Of a stretch of DNA of 64,000 nt, positions 24,801 through 36,800 are shown piece after piece. Position 1 is the first letter of the stretch. Every line of letters starts with the position of its first letter. This stretch comes from Paracentrotus lividus (taxonomy: Eukaryota > Echinodermata > Echinoidea > Camarodonta > Echinidae). The notes under the pieces are model-generated. The model was not told the origin of the DNA, did no database searches, and worked only from the letters and a program-made list of their open reading frames with translations. A program made the position numbers and the translations under genes. Location: positions 36,696,560 to 36,760,559 of the forward strand of contig CALNVZ010002974.1 in assembly GCA_940671915.1 (NCBI GenBank), written 5' to 3'.

Positions 24801-27800
24801 ACCCTACCAAGCGGGTCTCGCTCCCTATCCCTTGGGCTTCGCCCCAGAGGTGACGGGATATGGTACCCCTCGTGGCAGAGTACACCCGGCCCTCGTCCCG
24901 TGACACTGGCCTGGTCACTACCACCCGCCACATCGGCCTCTGGCTTGGATCACCCGCCTAGGGAGTCCCAGCCGAGCGGCCCCCGGGATACGGGATCGGT
25001 GACTGACTCCGAACATACTTTGGAGTTCTCGCTCACCCAGCCCAGTCTGCCCCGGGAGACCTCCCCGTCTCGTCCGCCCCTTGTGGAGCCCAACTCGGAT
25101 GGGTCGGAGCTACGGCTATCCCTTGGATACCCTCATGCGCCCGCCGGGGGTTTGTTTCAATGAACACCCGGCCTTCCGGACCCTCGGGCGTTCTATCAGA
25201 ACGTCCGGGGAGATCCGTTATCCGCTCAGGACACCGGCCTGGTCACAACCACCCTACCAAGCGGGGTTTTCGCTCCCTATCCCTCGGGCTTCGCACCAGA
25301 GGTGACGCGACTAGCTACCTCTGGTGGCTTGGATGCCTGGCCCCTTTCACACGACACTGGCCTGGTCTCAACCACCCGCCTCATCAGATACTTTGGTGGT
25401 TTGTGCCTGCGGCACCCTACCAAGCGGGGTTGCGCTCCCTATCCCTCGGGCTTCGCACCAGAGGTGACGGGACTAGCTACCCCTCGTGGCTTGGTATGCC
25501 TGGCCCTTGTCACACGACACTGGCCTGGTCTCAACCGCTCGCCATATCAGATACCTTGGTGGTTTGCGCCTTCGGCACCCTACCAAGCGGGGTTTTCGCT
25601 CCCTATCCCTCGGGCTTCGCACCAGAGGTGACGGGACTAGCTACCCCTCGTGGCTTGGTATGCCTGGCCCTTGTCATACGACACTGACCTGGTCTCAACC
25701 GCCCGCCAGTTCAGGTACCTGGATGGGTTATGCCTTTCGCCAGCCTTTACCTTCGGTATGGATGGCAAGGCGAGAAGTCCTCCCGGGTTTTTCCCCCTCC
25801 CAGCCTGCAGCTCTTGGGATGTGGGATCGGTGACCCGCTCCGAGCTTACATCGGAGTTCTCGTTCACCCAACCCGGGCTGCCCGGGAGGCTTCTTCGTCT
25901 CGGCCGCCTACAGCGGATCCCGAGTCAGATTGGTCGGAGGAGGTTTTTGTTGGCTCCGAGTCGAAGTCTATTTCAGACTCTGTTGACACGGAAGCCGATC
26001 CGCATACCAGCACCTCGGCAGGATTCTTCCTTCCCTCGGCTCGGAGGATTGGGCGATATATCTCGATTTGTAGAGATGCGTACTTCCATGTACCTCAGAC
26101 TTGTCGTCTACCTGACGATTGGCTCGTAGTAGCCAACTCCAGGGAGCGGCTCCTTCTCCGACTCGCACACCAGTTTACCTGGGAGCCGAGTTGGATTTTG
26201 ATCGGGAGCGCGCTGGTTCTAGAGTGTTGCGCAAAAGAGGAAGGGTTGCTCCCAGAAGGGCCCCTGCCCAGGTATTAGCGGATTTTTAATCCACCTTTTG
26301 ACCGAAGGGCCGTTATCTCTTTCGACTTACGAGGCTATCGTCTTCTGCCATTTGCGGCATATTCACCCGACATGCGGTTTTATACGGGCTCTAACAGTAC
26401 TAACTCCTCCCGAGTTTAAGCCGCTTGCTTAGGGTCTTTCCTTTTGCGAAGACCCTCAGTCTACTCCCTTTAGCTCCTTCTTTAGGATTGCCTAAGGTTT
26501 TTTTGGAGGCAGGCTTCGCCACCCCTCCTTTCGAGCCGTTGTCTGGAAGCATCGTTTCACCTGCTTGACAGTCTAAGACTGTCTTCTTTACTGGTGGCGG
26601 TGGCCTTTAGGCCACAGCACGAAGTTCAAATTTCGGTTGCCTTAGTGTTGTTGAGGGCCACATTCAGGTTCGAAAACTTCGGAGTACGTCTTTCGCCCCT
26701 GAACTCTTCATTTGGTCGAAGAACACCACGACGCCTCTTCGCGGACCCGTGAGAGCTTCTCACCCCTACATGCTTCCTCCTTCTCTTTGCGTCCCAGAGG
26801 GCATAAGTCAATAATAAATTGTGCGCTTGTCGATCCGGTTAGGGCCCTTAAAAGGGTACACCTCTCCAGATCCGATTCTCGATCGTATTTAGAGCTGAAA
26901 TTTAAACTCTTTCTTCTCACTTTTTGACAGATTCCTATCTGTACCCGTTTCCCTGACTCCATACTCCAGTTGGGTCGTCCTTGGATGGGACATTACATAA
27001 AGGCGTGCGAGGTCCCTCGATGCCTTGATTCGTCAGGAAGGGGCCCCCATAAGCCTTCTCCTGATGATACCAGTACAGGTATTCAGCGCTTCAATGTATC
27101 GTATCTGCGGGATGTTTAGTAATAGCGACATATACATCACTCATATATACATTGGGCGCTCTTTGCAGGCTGTTTGCCCCAACTTGGGGATGTTTTGAAG
27201 GCAGCGTTTTCTGGCGCCCCTCTAGTTTTCCTTCATTTCATTTTTCCACGTGACGGTTTGCCAGCCTTACCGACTTATGGGCGATGGATACAGTGTTTTG
27301 GCTTGTTCTCAGGCGGGTTGTCGGCGGCCACCGCGAGACTAACTCTAAAGTCCTCTTATAGCCCCCCCCCCTCCTCCCCCCCCCCATGCCTCCGTTTTTG
27401 TAATTCCACGCATAGTTGGTGCTCGGCGAGTGTCTGGTCTCGTTTGGATACAGCAAGGTAAGAGAGAGGTCAATGTGGATTAATTTGAAAGTTAAATAAG
27501 TAAATTAGCACTAATTTTATTATTTACTGAGATAATCACATGACCTCTCTTACCCGCCGCCGTCCCTCCGGCCCCAACCTTGTCCATTAATGACTCGAGT
27601 GTCGATGGATTGGGCTAGGTCAGAATGAAAGATTATAGTGCCTTCAGTGGTCTAGCGCCACCTCGTGTGTCCGGGGCAGCGCTGATGGGCAGGGATTATG
27701 CGAGGGGTAGGCCGGAAGTAGGAAAAATGGTTTGGTTAGGTCATTATTGTTGTTTCTGGTCNNNNNNNNNNNNNNNNNNNNNNNNNNNNNNNNNNNNNNN

Positions 27801-30800
27801 NNNNNNNNNNNNNNNNNNNNNNNNNNNNNNNNNNNNNNNNNNNNNNNNNNNNNNNNNNNNNNNNNNNNNNNNNNNNNNNNNNNNNNNNNNNNNNNNNNNN
27901 NNNNNNNNNNNNNNNNNNNNNNNNNNNNNNNNNNNNNNNNNNNNNNNNNNNNNNNNNNNNNNNNNNNNNNNNNNNNNNNNNNNNNNNNNNNNNNNNNNNN
28001 NNNNNNNNNNNNNNNNNNNNNNNNNNNNNNNNNNNNNNNNNNNNNNNNNNNNNNNNNNNNNNNNNNNNNNNNNNNNNNNNNNNNNNNNNNNNNNNNNNNN
28101 NNNNNNNNNNNNNNNNNNNNNNNNNNNNNNNNNNNNNNNNNNNNNNNNNNNNNNNNNNNNNNNNNNNNNNNNNNNNNNNNNNNNNNNNNNNNNNNNNNNN
28201 NNNNNNNNNNNNNNNNNNNNNNNNNNNNNNNNNNNNNNNNNNNNNNNNNNNNNNNNNNNNNNNNNNNNNNNNNNNNNNNNNNNNNNNNNNNNNNNNNNNN
28301 NNNNNNNNNNNNNNNNNNNNNNNNNNNNNNNNNNNNNNNNNNNNNNNNNNNNNNNNNNNNNNNNNNNNNNNNNNNNNNNNNNNNNNNNNNNNNATAGCAT
28401 TGTTCTCGGGAACAAAAGCAAGGTAAGAGAGGGTCATGTGATTATCTCGTAAATAATAAAATTAGTGCTAATTTTACTAATCATAGGGAATACTTACAAG
28501 TAAATGTTTGCTCAATTTAATGGCATTATAATTCTACACTTATTTAGTTGCACATTACACAGTGAACCTGTATTATACAATTTGACCAACTCTTGGAAAT
28601 TTTGTCCTTTATTTTTTATTCAATGTATCTTGTGTTCATCAGTAGGAAAGAGGGTAGTTAATGAATTCTTTCACCTCTGACTTGATTCAGGTCCGATTTG
28701 CAGTTACCGTGGGTGTCCTGGAGAGGGTACTAACTGCACAGATCATGGTTACTGTGATACCCAGCGTCAAGAATGCAGCTGTAGGATGGGATGGAAGGGC
28801 CAAGGTTGTGATGTTCCTGATTGTATTGGAGAGCCAGATTGTGGAGGAAATGGTATGTATAGTTGTTCATTTGTAACCTGTCTGCATGTATGTCTATTTA
28901 TACTAAAACAACATGCCTCTCTCCTTTAAAAACACTTACAGTGCTAGTTCTGCCTTATTCAACATAATTATACAAAGTTTCCCCTAAAACTTATGTATTA
29001 CCAAGTACAAAGTAGGGGAGAGTGGGGTTAGTTGGAACACAGGGTTAGTTGAAACATTACAATTTTCTTTAACGGCTATAAATATATTTATGCAAATCTA
29101 CCCTCAAGTTGTTGCTATTAGTAACTGCCATCCACCACTTTTTAGACAGCACACATGTTTCAAGCCTCGTGAAGTTAGAAAGCAATGTTTGTTTTTTCAC
29201 TCTCTGAGTAAATTTTGTCATTTTTACAAATGTTTTATTAACTCAGAGAAGATCATAAATTACGTTGGCCAGTTTTTGACTACCGTATTCTCTGTTATTT
29301 TCGCGCGATTAATTTTTCGCACTGAGCAGCCTCAAAGAATGTTCACAGGTTCTTGAATTTGCGCTGCATGTTTAAAAGCATGTAATTGAACCATCCCAAT
29401 ACATGCATAAAAAAGCAAGCTCATATATTCGCGGGTTTTTAAATTCGCGGCTGCCGATCTTCGCGCGAAATCCGTGAAAATTAATGTATCGCGTATATTT
29501 CCACGTTTACAGAATAACAAACAGTTATATCAAGCTACAAAACAAAGTTAAATATATGACATGTTGTTGTCCCTTTTTTGTGCTGTAAGCTTACAAATGT
29601 CAAATAGGCATCTGGGGTTATAGTTGGAACATTTTGAACGGGGTTAGTTGGAACATGTACTAAGTAAATAGGTTTCAGCTGAATAAAAAAATAAAAATCA
29701 TATAATTCAATTAAAGCCAAACTTGAGTTCTTACCGCCAAAATAATTTGAGACTAATCTCTAAGATATGTCCTCACATTGTTCCATTGACATATACATAT
29801 GCCAACACAAGATTATATTCACGTTTCGATAATGATTTCAGAAGAACTATTGAAAAAATATTGAAGCAGTCCGTCAAATTGAGACTTGGAGTAGACCGCT
29901 ATATCGCCACAAGTCACGGCACAACACACACACACACAGATCCGGTGCGAATCACGTGCACATGATATACCCGTAGACTTTCCACGTGGCCGTGTTAATC
30001 ACGCATGTGCGTGGACGGGCCGTCGAGATACAGAAATTATGCTAATTTTGCTCTTTTCCCAGCAAATACGCAATTTTCTGTAAATTCCTTTGGTGTGTAG
30101 TATTTATTTCCTATGCTTGAGATTCTGGTATGAACAAGAATTTTTGATTATTTCATCATTACTACTACTTCTTATACCTGTATATTAGTGCACATTGGAC
30201 AATTTTATTTTGGTTTAAACAAAATATATTGCAGAATGCTATTTCACAGGACTTCAGAATTTCTGTTTGTGACTAGATGCTATTAAGTGTATAATAAAAC
30301 GTGAAGTACAAAAAAAATTGAACACCAACCTTTAATATTTTAATTGGAATCGATAAAGCAAGTTAGCTGAACCCATGCACTAATGTTGTACGTAGTTTAA
30401 ATATAATTCTAAAGATACCACGCACAATGTTTCAACTTACCCCATACCTTGTTCCAACTAACCCCGTGTGTGGGGTTAGTTGGAACACTTGACATGGTCT
30501 TGTTGAAGATGGATTTTTTTCGGAACCATCACTAAGTTTAAGAATTTTATGGGGTATATTTGTAGCATACAAATATACACTCAAGCTGATTGTTTATTGT
30601 TTCTTGAAATAAATCCCCTTTTGTTTTACGGCCATTTTTGTGAAAAATGTTCCATATAACCCCGCTCTCCCCTAATATCTTGTGATATATCTCTTGAATT
30701 TTTAGCAACCAAATACACAATGTAGCGACTTATTTGTGGTGTTGGCCCTACAGATTGTTATGATATCAATTTTCAGGAAGTACAATAAGATTTATAGCCT

Positions 30801-33800
30801 ATTCACCTCTTCTTTTGTCAGGTTACTGCAATGGATCTTACAACCCTGTGCCTCAGTGCGACTGCTACAACGGCTGGATAGGAGGGTCATGCATTGTCCC
30901 TTGCATCAACGGAACCCAACATCCTTCAGATCCCAACCAATGTGTGTGTCACCCTTGTTATGGTGGGTTAAGCTGTGATTTAGAATGCAATAATAGAGGG
31001 GGCTGTTCAGAAGACGATGTCTGTTTGTGTGACCAGTTCTTCAAGGGGTCGCTGTGCGAAGACTTTGACTGTCCTGGAGAGCCAGACTGCTCGGATAGAG
31101 GCTCCTGCATCTTCAGAGATGAAGAAGCTTTCTGCCTCTGTGATCCTGGATTCACATCAGGAAACTGCAGTGAACTTGTGTGCCCTGGACAACCTCCGTG
31201 CTCTGGCTTTGGTGAGAATTTTAACATCATTTTATTCTTATGCTTTATTTCTAGTTTACACAGTGCCAATTCTTCTGGTCCCTATTTCACTTTTCAGACA
31301 GATCTTGTATCCATAATGCTGTTGCATATAAAACGTACTTATATAACAACTTTGCAACTTAACGGTAACTTTCGTGAAATACTGACTTTTGACTGGCTGT
31401 TCAGTACCTTTACAATATAAGTTACATGTAAATACAATTGGTGGCAAAAGTATTATGATAGCAACTGTTTCTGCAATGGCGCCCATGTCATAAATCCTTT
31501 TTGTCCCACGATGCTCCAACAGAAGTGGTTTTTATTCAATCTGCAATTTGTATGAATTTATGTCCCTCCCTCCAGAAACTGATTTTCATCATACAACTTT
31601 ATGGTAGTGTTTCCAAGTTTCATTCCATGAGAGCCACTCGTGGGGGCTGGCTGTTAAAATAAATTGTTGCTGGTGACAAAGTGTCATATTGCCTTTACAA
31701 GATTATAGCCTTTGTGTATTGTTTAATGTTTGTTACTATGGACTCTTTATCGTATTGCCTAATACAAAATGCATGTTTCTTTCTGTTTCATTCCAGGGAC
31801 ATGTACCCTGATCGGTGACACGCCCCTCTGTATCTGCAAACATGGGTTTGATGGTGATGCCTGTCAGACCTGTCGTCCTCGCTTCACAGGAGATACCTGT
31901 GACAGTTGCATCAGTGGCTACATCGGTTACAACACCAGCTGCAGTATCTACTGTCTGCATGGCTATGCTTCTGAGACAGGAGGGACTGAATGCGAGTGCT
32001 ATGATGATGATGAGCACGGTCATTGGAGTGGAGAGAGCTGTCTTCAGTGTATGGATGGATTCGCCTTGCCTGACTGTAGATATTGTGCGGGAAGTAAGTA
32101 CAACTGGAATGGTTCAAGAACTCTTTGGTTTTAAATTCTAAAGATTAAATGGAAGCAATTTATATCCTTGTAGTAAAGCATCATGGCAGGTCCAGTGGAA
32201 TTTATTGCTACAGAACCAAACTTCTACAATGTACATCTCACCAGGGTAAGGATATTATTGAAGTACAGTCCTCCGTTCCTGTTTTAACGAGGTATTCTAC
32301 CAAGCCAACTACTGTACAAGTGTTTTTTTTTTCGCGTACAGATATTTTCGCGGGATGTTAAATTCGTGGTCGGCAAAATCTGGAATTAAAAGTAACTAGA
32401 ACTATAGGTATTCCATCTTTTCCTATTTGAAAAACGAGACATTATATTTATAAACAGACAGTAAAGTGGAATAAAGACTTACTACCTGAATTTATTTGAC
32501 CTACATACCAGTCATCCACCCATCGCGCTGTATCATTGTGTGTGCTATAGCGCTGCAAAGACAACTCTGCTCTGCGAGCGCATGGAGTTCAAAACATTTT
32601 CTATCGTTAATAAATTTGTGGTACTGCTCGAAATCTCTTCACGCGATGTTAAATTCGCGGTCGCATCCCAATTCGCGAAAATGAAACCTTCGCAAAAGAA
32701 ACCACTTATAAAATATGTTATTATCTATAAAATTTTTCCTGTTCAGCATAACATGACCATTATCTAGTATTTATTCTTATTGTACTTGTAATCTCCTAGA
32801 CTACGTTGGTGATTGCAGTATTGCATGCATCGAGGGTCAAGGTACTTACTCCGATGACCAGGATGGGTCAGGAGGTGAGGGCGCCCTTCAACCAATCCTG
32901 CAGTGTGTGACACCTAGGAATAGCACCTTTGATGGTGTTGCCTGGTTTGGCTATGAGAACCTGAACACTCACAATGTCTACCTTCCTATTGGCCCTGCCA
33001 ATCACTTTGATTTCCATGACAATGGAGGCCAACCAACTAAATTCAAGCCAGGGCGCCACTACAGTTCAGCCAGAATTACGTAAGAAATATGTTCTTGATT
33101 CCTATTTACTATATGTACTATATGTATTTCTTATTCTCTTCACTCCTTCTCTCCTCCTTTTCTCCATTGCGCCTCGAGCAATCCTCAAAGTGGATTTGGC
33201 GCATTACAAATCTTATGTATTATTATGATTATAATCGTTAAATGAAGTACATATTTTTTTTTTGCCAAAGTCTAAAAAATGTTTGGAGACCTGTATCTTA
33301 AAATGGTTTTACCTTAGCTCCCAAGGTTACGACACATACCTTAGTTAGAGCTATCAATAATATCATATGCAGACAAACCTGCTTCCCCTGCCATTTGCTC
33401 TGTTGTTATATTTGCATTTTATTGGTGTCGTTTTAGGCGGCATATCGCAAACATGTATTGCCAAGATTGAAATGAGGTATGCTTTGGAAATTATGTCTTT
33501 GTCATCTACATTTTTTCATTTCATCCTGTTTTCTTAGGTTTGGTGATAAGGAATCAGCAACATGGTTCTTATCGTACAGTCCTTCAAACACACAGTTCAT
33601 AGAGACTGCCTCAGTGCTAAACAGTAATGTTCGTCTGTGCACATCACAAGATGAAGACATGGCTCTAGTAAGTTAATGGGGATGGAAATATGTCATATAA
33701 ACTAGATATTTCTTTGATATATAGTCCAATATTTTTTTTTGTATCTTCATACATTTAAATGTATCTCAGTACTTTTATGTATTAATACCTTTTGATAAAG

Positions 33801-36800
33801 TACGTAAATATGATGTAGGAAACATGCATGTGTACTAATATTAAACATGATAAATGTTAGTCAATCTTTTCATACAACATGAACATATTTTATTTGCTTA
33901 CCCTGAAATAATTTTGGCTAGAACATTAACAATTTAGAAAATGGAATAATTTTTATTTGAATTAGATACGTCCAAAACTCTTGATCATTTCATGCAACAT
34001 ATTTTTAACCAGGAATCAAATTTCAATAGTGTGGTATTTCTAATCGTAAATGTAAATATTATGATACATTTTATTTCTTACCATATTTTTTTTTATAATA
34101 CTAATACTTTCCTGTCATTTTATTACAGGAGGCCCAACTGCAATCAGTGAATGATAATCATTGCATCTGCAACCATGGGTTCTGGGGATCAGCCTGCCAG
34201 TATGAGTGCATGGGAGGGTCAAGTAACCCTTGCTTTGGCAACGGAATCTGCAACTCAACATCAGGATTGTGTCAGTGTAATAGTGCTGTTGAACAGGCTC
34301 CTGCGAACTGTACCTTATGTTCTGATGGAAGATTTGGCATAGATTGTTCTGTGGCGTCATGTACTAGGCTTGAAGATGAGAATGGAATGCGCTTCGCAGC
34401 TGCATACGGACCTGGACACTTCACAACATTTGATGGATCATCGTACAGCTATCGCGGGGAAGGGGAGCATTACTTGATAAATGGTACTGTGGAGTTACAG
34501 GCTAGATTAGTACCATGCATACAAGCAAAGGCAGCAACCTGCATCAATTCATTAGCTTTTTCTGCGGGAGGTGGAAAAGCAGTAGTCATCCATGGAGGTT
34601 ACACTGACGAAGATCTCGAGTTCAAGACCTGGATTGATGGAGCGTTGAGAAGCATAGAAAGAGATCTCCTGCTTGGCCATGGATTTTATATAAGTCACCT
34701 TTCGTATGACCACTATCTGATTTACAAAACTGGCCTAATGGACATTGATGTTCACATCAGAGGGCGTTACATTGATGTCTTTATCAAATCAACAGCTGCT
34801 GCCTGTATTGATACACATGGACTCCTAAGTACTTGCAATTCAAACCCCTATGATGACTTTGTCCTATCTGACGGAAGCCGTCTTGACTTGCACAGAAGTA
34901 GTGTTAATCCTTTAAGTCAAGACACCATTCACAATGTATTTGGACCATCTTGGAAGATTAGAGACTCTTTCATCCTGTCACCAATTTATCTGCATGGCGA
35001 TTACCAAGAAGTTCATGATGTGGAGGGCTCAGATGCAGGATATGCCCTTTACTTTGAAGATTCCTCTGTGAAATCAACTGGCCAAATCAACACTTTTACA
35101 GGACCAGACGTCACATTTGAACTCAATCTAAAGTCAGCAGAAGTATCTCCAGATTGCTCTGTAGTCTTCTCATATTCTCTTAAAGATACCTCGGGATTAC
35201 TGTTGTGCAACAACTTTCTCACAATTTCAATTGGCCCTCATTATGTCATACCATTCAGTATTGAGCTTCAGGTCGACACTTGGTATCAGATCTCTACGCT
35301 TTGGCTTAAATCGGTGGAAAGGCTTCAGTTGTATGCCTTATCTGATTCTTCATTTCAAACAGATTTCTTTGTAGTCAATGCCAACCATTCTGAGTTTCTT
35401 GATCCAGGTGGAGCCTTGGTGTTTGGACAATGGCAACTACCACCGGGTTATAATGGGCCATTTTTGTATGGAGGCTTCTCTGGATGGTTAGATGAAGTCA
35501 AGATCTGGAACTCTTACTATTTTGAAAGTGATATAAGGTCTCGTTTTGGTGTTGCTGCAGATGTCGCAGATTCAGCTCTGTCCAGTTACTGGATGATGAA
35601 TGAAGGCCAAGGATCAGTGATCAAGGATGCGAAGTCAGTAATCACAATGACAATGCTCCCAGAAATGTGGAATCCACCTCAGTGGCAGTTCTCTTCATCT
35701 ACTGTTCGTAGATCCAGTATTTCAACAATCAAAAGTATTTATGACCCTGCCTGGTTCGATTCATCTATCCAAGTTACTGCAGAAGACTTCTGCTCTAGTA
35801 TCATTACTGATAGTATTTCATCACCCTTTAGCATTTGCTCAAGTCTGCAGATTACATCCTACTATGCAGAACTATGTGCTGCAGATACGGCTCTCTACGA
35901 TACAATCTCCCATTCCATGGAGGTTATTATTGCTTATTCTACACATTGTAGATCTATTCTAAATCTGGAAGATTCTCCTGCACAGTCGTACTGCAACTAT
36001 TTCCAAGGAAGGCGCTTTCCTGACTGGATAGGTGAATCGTGCAACATTCCATGCTTATCTGGAGCAGGGCAATACAACTGCACCTGCTACACTGGCTATT
36101 GGGGTGAAGCTTGTGAGCAAACCTGCCCAGGAGGTGGTGGCTCATTTTCATGTGGAGGTGTCGGTGTATGTCTTTCAGACAATGGTGATTGTGACTGTCC
36201 GCTGTCCTATGATCCATCAACAAATTGTTCCTCATGCAACTTTGGATGGTCTGGAAAGGACTGCTCAGTGACTACTGTGAACAGTACAAACATAGTTAAG
36301 CCTGTCTGTACCATGTTTGGGTCTGGACGCATTGTAACCTATGATGGACTCACATTGACTCTAGACAGTCCTGGTGAATACCATTTAACTCGGGTTGGAA
36401 ACATTGATGTGTATGTCAGACATACTCCACAGCCCGATCTGTCATCGAGGATAACCTCCATTTGGTTGATGCTGGCAGAAACCAGTTTAACGTTTCAAGT
36501 TTCTGCATCGGGTGATGGATCAGTAACACTGTACTTGGATGAAGAATCTTTTACCCCATTATCAGACACAATTTTTCCATCTGGACATATCCTCCACATA
36601 TCTTACGATAGTTATGAGGTGTATGACAACAACAGTGTTGTGGTCATTGTACGTCATCAGACATATCTTGACATCCAGGTAACAACCACTTTTGAAACTT
36701 GCAGGAATTTGACTTTGACAAGAGCTTTTATCGGTGGTAACTGTGACAAAGACCCATCCAATGATATTCATATCAGTTTGAATGAATCTATTGACCCAGC

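Larger units (their letters stand above)
23400..25990 (+). pseudogene. Remnant gag-like region of the DIRS element
   Basis: GC-rich, proline/serine/arginine-rich translations in all three + frames with frequent frame changes. Two tandem arrays fill it: a unit of about 315 bases and a 163-base unit. The position, between the left terminal repeat and the RT remnant, is where DIRS elements carry gag. No conserved gag motif is recognisable, so the label rests on position only. Confidence 0.45.
22461..28484 (+). mobile_element. Degenerate DIRS-type tyrosine-recombinase retrotransposon
   Basis: The left end (22461-22639) and right end (27620-28484) are inverted repeats of each other. A stretch at 27452-27560 is complementary to both outer ends, the internal complementary region that defines DIRS elements. 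Between them lie a GC-rich gag-like region with tandem repeats (about 23400-25990), a broken reverse transcriptase (about 26030-26280) and a decayed tyrosine recombinase (about 26280-27115), all on the + strand. Frames are interrupted throughout, so the copy is dead. GC content is well above that of the host introns. It lies wholly in intron 16, between donor 22113 and acceptor 28690. Confidence 0.78.

Noticed and set aside
27625-28452. Long frames across the N gap
   Set aside because: They consist of unread bases translated as X and have no evidence.
15620-34300. Assignment as teneurin or tenascin
   Set aside because: Only the EGF style fits. No fibronectin type III, fibrinogen-like, NHL or YD domains are present, and the VWFD-like/LamG-like half is foreign to both families.
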